Assembly (NCBI RefSeq): GCF_048820895.1
Contig: NZ_JBMERQ010000009.1
Location: forward strand, 1-64,000
Reading direction: 5' to 3'
Origin: Cribrihabitans_A neustonicus
Lineage (GTDB): Bacteria; Pseudomonadota; Alphaproteobacteria; Rhodobacterales; Rhodobacteraceae
Length of the DNA stretch: 64,000 nt
Part shown: piece by piece, positions 26,323 through 38,436 of the stretch
Numbering within the stretch: the first letter of the stretch is position 1
Layout of the letters: every line of letters starts with the position of its first letter
The notes under the pieces: generated by a model
Seen by the model: only the letters and a program-made list of their open reading frames with translations
The model's database searches: none
Told to the model about the DNA's origin: nothing
Position numbers and translations under genes: made by a program

Positions 26323-26365
26323 CGGCGCGCGGGCAAGGGCAGCCATAGCTGCCCCCGCCCCGGCG
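26323..26365 (-). terminator. Hairpin after the hybrid histidine kinase gene
   Basis: Core GGGCAGC-CATA-GCTGCCC (26337-26354), extended outward by imperfect GC-rich arms (GCGCGCGGGC against GCCCCGGCGC). It directly follows the kinase stop codon on the minus strand. No T-run. Confidence 0.5.
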
Positions 26366-30499
<4,134 letters not shown>

Positions 30500-30554
30500 C
30501 CGGCCGGCCTTTCCATTACCGCGTCATGCGTATGCGCGATATCCCCCCGCTCCT

Positions 30555-30570
30555 GTCCGGCTTGCCGGAC
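30555..30570 (-). promoter_or_regulatory. Hairpin between the REC-GDH and kinase genes
   Basis: Perfect 6-bp stem GTCCGG-CTTG-CCGGAC placed directly after the REC-GDH stop on the minus strand and without a T-run. Could protect the upstream message or lower kinase expression relative to the enzyme. Confidence 0.4.
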
Positions 30571-32220
30571 TCACGGGAACAACCCGCGCAGGAGCTTCGC
30601 GTCGGTCACCCGCTGCACCCCTTCCACCAGCGCCGCGGTCCGCATATCGAGCCCGCCGCGCGCCGCCCGTGCCACCGTGCGTTCAAAGGCATTGAGCATG
30701 ATCTCCCGCAGGCGGCGGTTGATTTCCTCCAGCTTCCAGGTGAGGTTCTGGGTGCCCTGCACCCACTCGAAATACGATACGGTGACACCGCCGGCGTTTC
30801 CCAGAATATCAGGCAGGATCGTGACGCCTCGTTCATTGAGGATCTCATCCGCCTCCAGAGAGGTCGGCCCATTGGCACCCTCGGCCAGGATCCGGCACTG
30901 CACGCGGTCGGCATTGGCGGCGGTCACCTGGTTCTGCAGCGCGGCCAAGGCTAGCACGTCGCATTTGGTCTCCAGCAGTTCGGCATTGGTGATCGCCTCG
31001 CCGCCCGCAAAGCCCTTGAGCACCCGGTTTTCCGCCACATGCTGCATCAGCGCGGCGACCGGCAGCCCCTTGGGATTGTAGAGCCCGGTGGAAACGTCGC
31101 TCACAGCGATGACCCGGGCGCCGGCGTCCTCCAGGAACTTTGCGGTGAAGCTGCCGACATTGCCGAAGCCCTGCACCACGGCGCTGGCGCCTTGCAGATC
31201 GAGGCCGGTGTGTTTTGCCGCCGCCTCGATCATGTAGACTAGGCCGCGCCCGGTGGCCTCGCGGCGGCCAAGCGAGCCGCCCAGCACCACCGGCTTGCCG
31301 GTGACCACCGTGGGCACGGTGTAGCCCACCTGCTGGCTGTAGGTGTCCATCATCCAGGCCATCACCTGCTCGTTGGTGCCCATGTCCGGGGCGGGGATGT
31401 CCTTGTCCGGGCCGATGATGTCGATGATCTCGGTGGTGTAGCGCCGGGTCAGCCGCTGCAGCTCGTGGCGGGAGAGGCCGGTCGGGTCGACGCGGACGCC
31501 GCCCTTGGCGCCGCCGAAGGGCAGCTGCATCAGTGCGCATTTCCAGGTCATCCAGGTGGCCAGCGCCGCCACTTCGCCCAAGTCCACGTCTTCGTGGTAG
31601 CGCACCCCGCCCTTGGTCGGCCCCATCGTCAGCACATGCTGCACCCGGTAGCCGAAGACGGTTTCCACCTGGGTGCGGTCGTCGCGGAAGAAGGGGAAAG
31701 AAACCACCTGCGTGCGCTGCGGAAACAAAAGCCGCTGGCGGATGTTGTCGTCGAGCTCCATGATTTGCGCCGCCTTCAGGAACTGCTGCTGTGCGAGCCG
31801 GAACATTGGCGAGTCCCACTCCGCGGTGCGCGCCCGGGCACGCGCCAGCGTGTAACGGATGGCCCGGTCCAGCGAGACCGCGTTGAGATCGGATTTCACC
31901 AGGTAGTCGCTGGCGCCTGCCTCCACCGCGCTGGCGGCGAGCTTGAGATCATCGACCGCGGTCAGCACCACCACGGGCGTCTCGGGTGCCGCGGCCCGGA
32001 CCCGGAACAGGGTTTCCAGATCGCGGCTGTCGGGCAGCACCAAGTCGAGAAGCACCAGGTCCACCCCGCCCGCGCTGAGGCACGAGAGTCCCTCCGCCAG
32101 GGTCGCTGCGGTCTCCAGCGCGCAATTCAGTTGCGGCGCGCCTTCGATCAGGCGTTCAACAAGCTTTGCGTGCAGCGGGTTGTCCTCGACCAGGAGGAGA
32201 CGGACAGGCGGGCCGGCCAT
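30571..32220 (-). CDS. Response-regulator receiver domain fused to Glu/Leu/Phe/Val dehydrogenase (glutamate dehydrogenase)
   Basis: 549 residues in one unbroken frame. Residues 5-125 form a complete receiver domain: acidic pair E12/D13, phospho-acceptor D59 (LVLLDLVLP), T87 and K109. Residues about 140-549 are a full-length glutamate dehydrogenase: GPTKGGVRYHEDV, catalytic K239 in PFGGAKGGV, DIPAPDMGT, and the NAD(P) fold at GFGNVG. No DNA-binding domain exists, so the dehydrogenase appears to be the output. ATG 32220 was chosen (AAAGGA upstream). The first gene of a unit with a hybrid kinase, which suggests phosphorylation controls oxidative deamination or synthesis of glutamate. This is inference; receiver fusions to GDH are not an arrangement I know as characterised. 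Confidence 0.9.
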   Translation of the reverse strand: MAGPPVRLLLVEDNPLHAKLVERLIEGAPQLNCALETAATLAEGLSCLSAGGVDLVLLDLVLPDSRDLETLFRVRAAAPETPVVVLTAVDDLKLAASAVEAGASDYLVKSDLNAVSLDRAIRYTLARARARTAEWDSPMFRLAQQQFLKAAQIMELDDNIRQRLLFPQRTQVVSFPFFRDDRTQVETVFGYRVQHVLTMGPTKGGVRYHEDVDLGEVAALATWMTWKCALMQLPFGGAKGGVRVDPTGLSRHELQRLTRRYTTEIIDIIGPDKDIPAPDMGTNEQVMAWMMDTYSQQVGYTVPTVVTGKPVVLGGSLGRREATGRGLVYMIEAAAKHTGLDLQGASAVVQGFGNVGSFTAKFLEDAGARVIAVSDVSTGLYNPKGLPVAALMQHVAENRVLKGFAGGEAITNAELLETKCDVLALAALQNQVTAANADRVQCRILAEGANGPTSLEADEILNERGVTILPDILGNAGGVTVSYFEWVQGTQNLTWKLEEINRRLREIMLNAFERTVARAARGGLDMRTAALVEGVQRVTDAKLLRGLFP

Positions 32221-32605
32221 GCTGTGTCCTTTCAGCAGTGAAAACGGCGGCAAACGGCTGTTCTATGCTGATACAGAACACCGCCGCAGTCACCTTTTCG
32301 GGCTTCTGATCGCCAAGATGTGATCGCAGAACACGCGCGCCGCGGCTGGCGGGAGCGCTAGGTCCGGGCGAACGGAAGGCAAGCAAATCGCGGCAGAATC
32401 GGAAAAATAAAACCGGGAATTGGGCCTTCGCGATTCTCACAGTTCATGCCGACTTTGTGATATCCTGTTTCTTGCGCGTGCGTGGCGGTTGAAGCGGGAC
32501 GCTGCGTCTCACACGCCATTAGCGGCCGTCCGGTGCTGTTCCCCTGCGGTTCCGGAAACGGCGCATTGAAGACCTGTGTGATTAATTAGTGAAACGGGGG
32601 AATCG
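32221..32605. promoter_or_regulatory. Divergent promoter region, REC-GDH / RTX peroxidase
   Basis: 385 bases with no supported gene between the REC-GDH start (minus) and the peroxidase (plus). It contains a tandem TGATCGC direct repeat (about 32308 and 32321) and an AT-richer stretch around 32400-32470, possible regulator sites. No clear -35/-10 pair was found. Confidence 0.45.
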
Positions 32606-34696
32606 ATGTCCGGTACTTTTCATGCGGCCAGGCGGCCGGCCGATGGCTCTTGGTCCAATCCGGAAAATCCCGACTGGGGGGCAGCAGGAACAGCCCTGCT
32701 GCAACTGGCACCGTCCGAATTGGGCCCGAATGGCGAGATGTCCGGCGGAGACAGGCCGAACCCGCGGGAGATTTCCAATATGATCGCGGTGCAGACGGGC
32801 GGGCCCGGCAATGCAGCGGGCCTGTCCGACTTCCTGTGGATCTGGGGGCAGTTCCTCGATCACGACCTGTCGCTGACCGAGGCCGGGCACAGCGTAACCG
32901 CCAATATTCCGGTGCCCGCCGGAGATCCTTACTTCGATCCCAATGGCAGCGGCGATGCAGTGATCCCTTTCTCCCGGGTGGACCAGGAGAACGGCGCCTA
33001 TGTCAATCAGATCACCGGCTACATCGATGCCTCGATGATCTATGGCTCGGACGCCGCGGCGCTGGAGGCCATGCGGGGCGAGGGCGGCAAAATGAAGATG
33101 ACCGCGGGGGGGTATCTCTACTTGGAAGACGGCGCCCTGCTGACCGGCGATGTCCGGGCGGCAGAGAACACGGCACTGTCCTCGATGCACACGATCTTCA
33201 CCCGCGAGCACAACCGCCAGGTGGACCTGCTGGCCGAACGCATGCCGCACCTTTCGGAAGAGGCGCTGTTCGACGCCGCGCGGGTGCGGGTGGAGGCGGT
33301 CATCCAGGCGATTACCTACAGGGAGTTCCTGCCGCTGCTGATTGGCGAGGACGCGCTGCCGGAGTACCGGGGCTTTGATGCCGCGGTGAACCCGGGCATC
33401 TCAGCGGAATTCTCTACCGTGGTGTTCCGGCTGGGTCATACGCTCCTGTCCGCGAACCTGCAGCGAACCGCCGAAGACGGCACCGCGCTGGAACCGCTGG
33501 CGCTGCGCGATGCCTTCTTCCAGCCGCATCTGCTGACCGAAAAGCACATGATCGACGACGTTATACGCGGTGCTGCGGGGCAGCAGTCGCAGGCCATCGA
33601 CACGCAGGTGGTGGAGGATGTGCGCTCCTTCCTGTTTGGCCCGCCAGGGGCGGGGGGCTTAGATCTCGCGGCGTTGAATATCCAGCGCGGCCGGGATCTG
33701 GGGATGGCCAGCTACAACAACCTGCGCGAAGCGATGGGGCTCACGCGGGCGGCGCACTTCTCCGACATCACCTCCGACCTCGATCTGGCGGCGCGTCTGG
33801 AGGCGCTTTACGGCGACACTGATCTTGTCGACGCTTGGATCGGCGGCCTCGCCGAGGATCCTGTGGGCAGCGGACTCCTGGGAGAGACCTTCACCGCGGT
33901 GATGGTCGATCAGTTCACCCGGCTGCGCGACGGCGACCCCTTCTGGAGCGCCAGCAGCAGTAATCTGACAGCGGCGGAACGGACGGCGCTGTGGGAGACC
34001 CGGCTGTCCGATGTCCTGCTTGCCAACACCGGGATCGAGGCGATCCAGAAGGACGTGTTCGCCGCGATGAACCGGATTGGCGGCAGCGAACTTCAGGACA
34101 TTCTCAAAGGGACGGGACAGGCAGACTTCATCTTCGGCGGCGACGCAGATGACTTTTTGTATGGCCGGGGCGGCGATGACGACCTGCAGGGCGGCGCCGG
34201 TGACGATCTCCTCAAAGGCAGCAACGGCGCCGATTGCCTGGACGGCGGCTGGGGCAACGATCTGCTCCGTGGCGGCCGGGGCGACGACTTCGTCTTTGGC
34301 GATGCCGGGCACGATACGCTCTACGGCCTGGGCGGAAACGATGCGCTGAAAGGGGGCAGGGGCAACGACGTGCTGCGCGGCCACCGCGGCAATGATCTGC
34401 TGGAGGGCGGCGGGGGAAATGACACTCTGGCCGGCGGGGCCGGAGACAACATTTTGCAGGGGGACGCCGGCTTGGATGTGTTTCTGTTCAAGACCTATGA
34501 GCAGGGTGCCAACAGGGTCACGGATTACGAGGCCGGTCATGACCAGATCCGCATCCACAGCCGCGATCCGGGTGGGCTTGAGGTCACTGAAACCAGCGAC
34601 GGTGTTTCCATCGTCAACGGCGACGGCTGGTCACTGCTGATCGAAGGCACGGGCCTGGCTGAATTGGATATGCAGGGGGCGAGCCTGTTCTGGTAG
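32606..34696 (+). CDS. Animal-type haem peroxidase with C-terminal RTX calcium-binding repeats
   Basis: 696 residues. The peroxidase domain spans about 10-480, with distal H86 (QFLDHDLS), TREHNRQ and proximal H278 (FRLGHTLL), as in the peroxinectin/myeloperoxidase superfamily. Residues about 500-625 carry tandem nonapeptides of GGxGxDxL type (GGRGNDVLRG, GGGGNDTLAG), and the last 60 residues resemble the C-terminal signal region of type I secreted RTX proteins. There is no Sec signal peptide. A secreted Ca-dependent peroxidase is therefore likely; possible roles are halide oxidation, superoxide generation or defence. No type I exporter gene is close. Its 3' end is four bases from the convergent maiA stop. 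Confidence 0.88.
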   Translation: MSGTFHAARRPADGSWSNPENPDWGAAGTALLQLAPSELGPNGEMSGGDRPNPREISNMIAVQTGGPGNAAGLSDFLWIWGQFLDHDLSLTEAGHSVTANIPVPAGDPYFDPNGSGDAVIPFSRVDQENGAYVNQITGYIDASMIYGSDAAALEAMRGEGGKMKMTAGGYLYLEDGALLTGDVRAAENTALSSMHTIFTREHNRQVDLLAERMPHLSEEALFDAARVRVEAVIQAITYREFLPLLIGEDALPEYRGFDAAVNPGISAEFSTVVFRLGHTLLSANLQRTAEDGTALEPLALRDAFFQPHLLTEKHMIDDVIRGAAGQQSQAIDTQVVEDVRSFLFGPPGAGGLDLAALNIQRGRDLGMASYNNLREAMGLTRAAHFSDITSDLDLAARLEALYGDTDLVDAWIGGLAEDPVGSGLLGETFTAVMVDQFTRLRDGDPFWSASSSNLTAAERTALWETRLSDVLLANTGIEAIQKDVFAAMNRIGGSELQDILKGTGQADFIFGGDADDFLYGRGGDDDLQGGAGDDLLKGSNGADCLDGGWGNDLLRGGRGDDFVFGDAGHDTLYGLGGNDALKGGRGNDVLRGHRGNDLLEGGGGNDTLAGGAGDNILQGDAGLDVFLFKTYEQGANRVTDYEAGHDQIRIHSRDPGGLEVTETSDGVSIVNGDGWSLLIEGTGLAELDMQGASLFW

Positions 34697-34700
34697 GACC

Positions 34701-35342
34701 TTACCTCGCCGGCCGCACCGCGTCCGGGTGCGCCGCGGCAAAGGCCGGGTGCTGCGCGCAGGCGGCCTCCACTGCAAGCACCCGGTGCAGGCCAGAGAGA
34801 TCCGTCTGCCAGCGCCGCGCGTTGTAGAGCTGCGGCATCAAACAGATGTCGGCCAGCCCCGGTGATGCCCCGGCGCAGAATGGCGCGGCATCGAACTCCT
34901 GCAGCAACGCCTCGAACGCCCTGAGGCCGGGGGTGATGAAGTGCTGCATCCAGGCCATCGGCATGTCCGCTCTGTTGCCACTGATGAGGGTGGCGTGCTT
35001 GGCGACCTGCAGGTTGCAGACCGGGTGCACATCCACAGCGATCGAGTGCGCGAGCGCCCGCACCTTGGCCCGCTGGGCGGGGGGTCTGGGCAGCAGGCCG
35101 AGGTTTCGGGATTCCTCCAGGTAATCAATGATTGCGAGCGACTGGGTCAGCCGCAGCCCGTCTATCTCCAGAACCGGCACGAACCCTTGCGGGTTGCGGG
35201 CCAGATGTTCACGGCTGCGCTGTTCGCCCGCGGCCAGATCCACCGGCACCGCGCGGTAAGCGATGCCCGCGAGGTTCAGCGCGATGCGCACCCGGTAGCT
35301 GGCCGACGAGCGCCAGTAGTCATAAAGCACTACCTCGCTCAT
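34701..35342 (-). CDS. maiA: Maleylacetoacetate isomerase (zeta-class GST)
   Basis: 213 residues with the zeta-GST N-terminal signature YDYWRSSASYRVRIALNLAG (SSxSxRVRIAL), the glutathione site at QSLAIIDYLEE, and a helical C-terminal domain. It isomerises maleylacetoacetate to fumarylacetoacetate with glutathione, the second step of homogentisate breakdown. ATG 35342 chosen because the family begins a few residues before LYDYWRSS. Last gene of the minus-strand homogentisate cluster. Confidence 0.88.
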   Translation of the reverse strand: MSEVVLYDYWRSSASYRVRIALNLAGIAYRAVPVDLAAGEQRSREHLARNPQGFVPVLEIDGLRLTQSLAIIDYLEESRNLGLLPRPPAQRAKVRALAHSIAVDVHPVCNLQVAKHATLISGNRADMPMAWMQHFITPGLRAFEALLQEFDAAPFCAGASPGLADICLMPQLYNARRWQTDLSGLHRVLAVEAACAQHPAFAAAHPDAVRPAR

Positions 35343-35388
35343 GCCGCATGCCCCCTGCGCCGGGCACCGCAACTCAATTGCGCGCAGC

Positions 35389-35607
35389 TCAAGCGCTGGC
35401 CTCCGCGGGCTTGCGCGCGGCAGCCTGCAGCGCCTGGTTCAGCACACTGCGGGAGCCGATGTGGTTGGCCAGCACCAGCACCAGCCGGGCGTTATAGGCA
35501 TCGCTTTCGGCTTTGCTCAGACCCTCATGCGCCGCGAGGAGATCGGCGTAGAAGTCGTCTGCGCCTTCGATATTGGGGGTCAGGATCAGGTCGTCCGTGG
35601 CAGTCAT
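35389..35607 (-). CDS. DUF2783 small protein
   Basis: 72 residues (MTATDDLILTPNIEGADDFY, then LLAAHEGLS and NARLVLVLANHIGSRSVL), which I recognise as DUF2783. Its start overlaps the stop of the FAD monooxygenase gene by ATGA, so the two are coupled; a chaperone or subunit role for the monooxygenase is possible but untested. No signal peptide or membrane span; mainly helical. Confidence 0.75.
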   Translation of the reverse strand: MTATDDLILTPNIEGADDFYADLLAAHEGLSKAESDAYNARLVLVLANHIGSRSVLNQALQAAARKPAEASA

Positions 35608-37223
35608 TGCGCGTGCTCCATACCTGCAGCCCGGCGGATCGCGTGCCGGAACTGATTGTCGTCATAACTGGGGCGGCGGGCAGCGATGTGCTGGTCCGGG
35701 CGGATCAGGTAGACGCCGCTTTCGGCTTTGCCCAGATAACGGTCCTTCAGTGCCAGTGTCTTGTCGTCCTTCACCGAAAGCGCCAGCCGGGTGGCCTCGA
35801 TTCCCGCTTCCTCGATGCGGTCCGGGGCGTCGGCATCGATTGTAAGCAGCACGAACTTGCCTCCCAAGCGATCAAGCAGGAAGCCGTCGCCCAATGGTGC
35901 ATCGGGGCAGGGGGCGCCGGGGCGGGTGCGTTCGGGCCCGTCCAGCGCGTCCGCCGAATTGAGTGGCGAGCCATCGTGGATCGCCGGCAGCGACAGGCGG
36001 CCCGAGTTCACCAGCGGGCGCGCGAATTCATGATGTTCTGACAGGTCCAGCACCGCATCGCGCAGTATCCGGCTCATTTCCGACTTGGGGGTGATGAAAT
36101 CGGTCGATCGGGTAGAGTTCAGAATGTTCTCGTCCGCCGCCTGGATGCGCTCGGCGTCATAGCTGTCAAGCAGCGCCTCCGGCGCGGTACCGTCGATTAC
36201 CAGCTTCAGCTTCCAGCACAGGTTGTCGGTGTCCTGAATGCCCGAATTCGCCCCGCGCGCCCCGAAAGGTGAGACCTGATGCGCGGCGTCACCCGCAAAG
36301 ATCACCCGGCCGTGACGGAACTCCTCCATCCGGCGGCACTGGAAGGTGTAGATCGAGACCCACTCCAGCTCGAACTGCACATCCTCGCCCAGCATCGCCT
36401 TCAGCCGCGGGATCACGTTTTCCGGCCGCTTCTCGCGCTCCTTGTCGATGTCCCAGCCCAGCTGCAGGTCGATGCGCCAGACCCCGTCCGGCTGCTTGTG
36501 CAGCAGCGCCGACTGGCCGCGGTTGAAGGGCGGGTCGAACCAGAACCAGCGCTCGGCCGGGAACTCGGCCTCCATCACCACGTCGGCAATCAGAAAGTTG
36601 TCCTCGAAGACGCGGCCGGCGAAGTCGATGCCCAGCATCTTCCGGGTCGGGGAATGTGCGCCGTCACAGGCGATCAGCCAGTCGGCCTCGATGTTGTAGG
36701 CGCCCTCCGGCGTGTCCACCTCCACCGTGACATGCTCCGGGTGGGTGCCGATGGCGGAGACCTTGTTGCGGCCGCGGATCTCCACCGGGGCGCCCTGTTC
36801 CTGCAGCTCGCGCAGGCGCTTCACCAGGTAGGCCTCGAAATAGTACTGCTGGAGGTTGATGAAGGCGGGGCGGCGGTGGCCGGTCTCCGGCAGCAGGTCG
36901 AACTCATAGACCTTGCGGTGATCGAAAAACACCTTGCCGGTGTGCCACTGCACCCCCTTTTCCACCATCGGCCCGGCGCAGCCCACCCGGTCGAGGATCT
37001 CCAGCTGCCGCTTGGCAAAGCAGATCGCGCGGGAGCCGAAGCTGACCTTGTCGTTGTCGTCGAGCACCACGGTCTCGACGCCCTGCGTGGCGAGGTCGAT
37101 GGCCGCGGCCAGCCCGACCGGCCCGGCCCCCACCACGAACACTTTGTGGCGCACCGGGGCCGGGGCATCCTGATCCGGGCTGCGCTGGTAGGCGTACTGG
37201 GGGCGTTCAAAGATCTGGTTCAT
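35604..37223 (-). CDS. FAD-dependent aromatic-ring monooxygenase (MhpA/PheA type)
   Basis: 539 residues. Dinucleotide-binding GAGPVGLAAAIDLATQG near residue 32, the DG motif ADWLIACDGAHSPTRKMLGI, and the second FAD motif GRVIFAGDAAHQVSPFGARG, the class A flavoprotein hydroxylase layout. A thioredoxin-like tail (about 440-539) is typical of the phenol/MhpA group. Its position among hmgA, fahA and maiA suggests it hydroxylates a phenolic acid that enters the homogentisate route, for example a hydroxyphenylacetate; that substrate is inference. ATGA-coupled to DUF2783. Confidence 0.82.
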   Translation of the reverse strand: MNQIFERPQYAYQRSPDQDAPAPVRHKVFVVGAGPVGLAAAIDLATQGVETVVLDDNDKVSFGSRAICFAKRQLEILDRVGCAGPMVEKGVQWHTGKVFFDHRKVYEFDLLPETGHRRPAFINLQQYYFEAYLVKRLRELQEQGAPVEIRGRNKVSAIGTHPEHVTVEVDTPEGAYNIEADWLIACDGAHSPTRKMLGIDFAGRVFEDNFLIADVVMEAEFPAERWFWFDPPFNRGQSALLHKQPDGVWRIDLQLGWDIDKEREKRPENVIPRLKAMLGEDVQFELEWVSIYTFQCRRMEEFRHGRVIFAGDAAHQVSPFGARGANSGIQDTDNLCWKLKLVIDGTAPEALLDSYDAERIQAADENILNSTRSTDFITPKSEMSRILRDAVLDLSEHHEFARPLVNSGRLSLPAIHDGSPLNSADALDGPERTRPGAPCPDAPLGDGFLLDRLGGKFVLLTIDADAPDRIEEAGIEATRLALSVKDDKTLALKDRYLGKAESGVYLIRPDQHIAARRPSYDDNQFRHAIRRAAGMEHAQ

Positions 37224-37278
37224 CGGTTTCCTCCCTCGGGTGGGTGCCATCCGGCACAGCTCCGCCGCGCCCCGGCGC

Positions 37279-37297
37279 CCGGCCAGTAACTGGCCGG
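37279..37297 (-). promoter_or_regulatory. Intercistronic hairpin before the monooxygenase gene
   Basis: Perfect 8-bp stem CCGGCCAG-TAA-CTGGCCGG in the 179-base gap between the MBL-fold gene and the monooxygenase gene. It may act as a partial terminator or RNA processing site dividing the cluster. Confidence 0.4.
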
Positions 37298-37402
37298 CAT
37301 CCGGACGGCATGCGGCACGCCGGGAGGGCAGCCAATTGTCCCACGGTTTTGCCGGGCGCGACACGATCTGGATCAAACCACGTCCGGGATGCGGCGCGCG
37401 GC

Positions 37403-38353
37403 CTAGCCCTGCAACGCGTCCCACATCTCCAGATCGCGCTGGGCGGTCCAGATGCGGGGCGTGTCGATGCCGCGGGCTTCGTCATAGGCGCGGGCGACGT
37501 TGAAGGGCAGGCAATGCTCGTAGATCGCGTAGTCGGCGAACTTCGGGTCGCATTCCGCACGCACCGCGTCCCAGGCCTCCTTCAGCGAGCCGTTGCGGGC
37601 GGCCACCTTCGCGGCCGGGCGGTAGGTGCTCTCGACGAAGTCGCGGGTGTTTTCGATTGCGGTGTTGACCATCTCGCGGCCCACGAGTGCATCGCCGCGG
37701 CCCGGGGCAATGGCGTCGACGTCAAATGCCTTGATCGCGTCCAGTGTCTTGCCCCAGTCGCCGAAGTGCCCGTCGCCGCAGTAGCAAGCCGAGTGGTATT
37801 CGACGATGTCGCCGGTGAACATCACGTTCTGGTCCGGCACGTGGATCACGATGTCGCCCGCGGTATGGGCGCGGCCGAGGTGCATGAGGTCGACCCGGCG
37901 GCTGCCGAGGTAGACGCTCATCCGGTCCGAGAAGGTGGTGGTCGGCCAGGTCAGCCCGGGGATCGATTCATGCCCCTCGAACAGCCGCGGGAATCGCTGG
38001 AACTCGCTGTCCCAGTCCTCCTGCCCGCGTTCCGCCACCATGGAGCGGGCCGTGTCCGACATGATGATCTGTTCGGCGCCAAATGCCGAGGCGCCAAGCA
38101 CGCGGACGGCGTGGTAATGGGTGAGCGCCACATGGGTGATCGGCTTGTCGGTGACCGAGCGGACGCAGTCGATCACCTTCTGCGCCAGCCGCGGGGTCGC
38201 TTGCGCCTCGACGATCATCACGCTGTCGTCGCCGATGATCACGCCGGAGTTCGGGTCGCCTTCGGCGGTGAAGGCATAAAGCCCGTCGCCCACCTCGGTG
38301 AAGGAGATCTTCTTTTCGCTCATGTCCCCTTGGGACGCGAATGCCTTGGCCAT
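37403..38353 (-). CDS. MBL-fold metallo-hydrolase with altered metal motif
   Basis: 316 residues with the metallo-beta-lactamase fold (VGDGLYAFTAEGDPNSGVII; later LGRAHTAGDIVIHVPDQNV and FTGDIVEYHSACY). The usual HxHxDH motif reads HYHAVR (H79, H81, then V and R in place of Asp-His), so the second metal site is probably absent or changed. It lies inside the homogentisate gene cluster between fahA and the monooxygenase gene, so a role in ring-cleavage product or thioester/lactone hydrolysis is possible. AAAGGACAG ribosome site before ATG 38353. Confidence 0.8.
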   Translation of the reverse strand: MAKAFASQGDMSEKKISFTEVGDGLYAFTAEGDPNSGVIIGDDSVMIVEAQATPRLAQKVIDCVRSVTDKPITHVALTHYHAVRVLGASAFGAEQIIMSDTARSMVAERGQEDWDSEFQRFPRLFEGHESIPGLTWPTTTFSDRMSVYLGSRRVDLMHLGRAHTAGDIVIHVPDQNVMFTGDIVEYHSACYCGDGHFGDWGKTLDAIKAFDVDAIAPGRGDALVGREMVNTAIENTRDFVESTYRPAAKVAARNGSLKEAWDAVRAECDPKFADYAIYEHCLPFNVARAYDEARGIDTPRIWTAQRDLEMWDALQG

Positions 38354-38397
38354 GGGTCTGTCCTTTCAGCGCTGCGCCGGAGGGCGGGTGCAGGAAT

Positions 38398-38435
38398 CTC
38401 CGGCGGGGATATTTGGGGCAAGAAGAAGGGCGGGG
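38398..38435 (+). repeat. Rhodobacteraceae-type intergenic repeat, copy 1
   Basis: CTCCGGCGGGGATATTTGGG followed by GCAAGAAGAAGGGC. The core CTCCGG-CGG-N-TATTT-N-AAGA(T/A)GAA recurs in inverted orientation at 39729-39757. From memory, this motif is scattered through Rhodobacteraceae genomes. It occupies the gap between the MBL-fold gene and fahA. Confidence 0.55.
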
Positions 38436-38436
38436 C

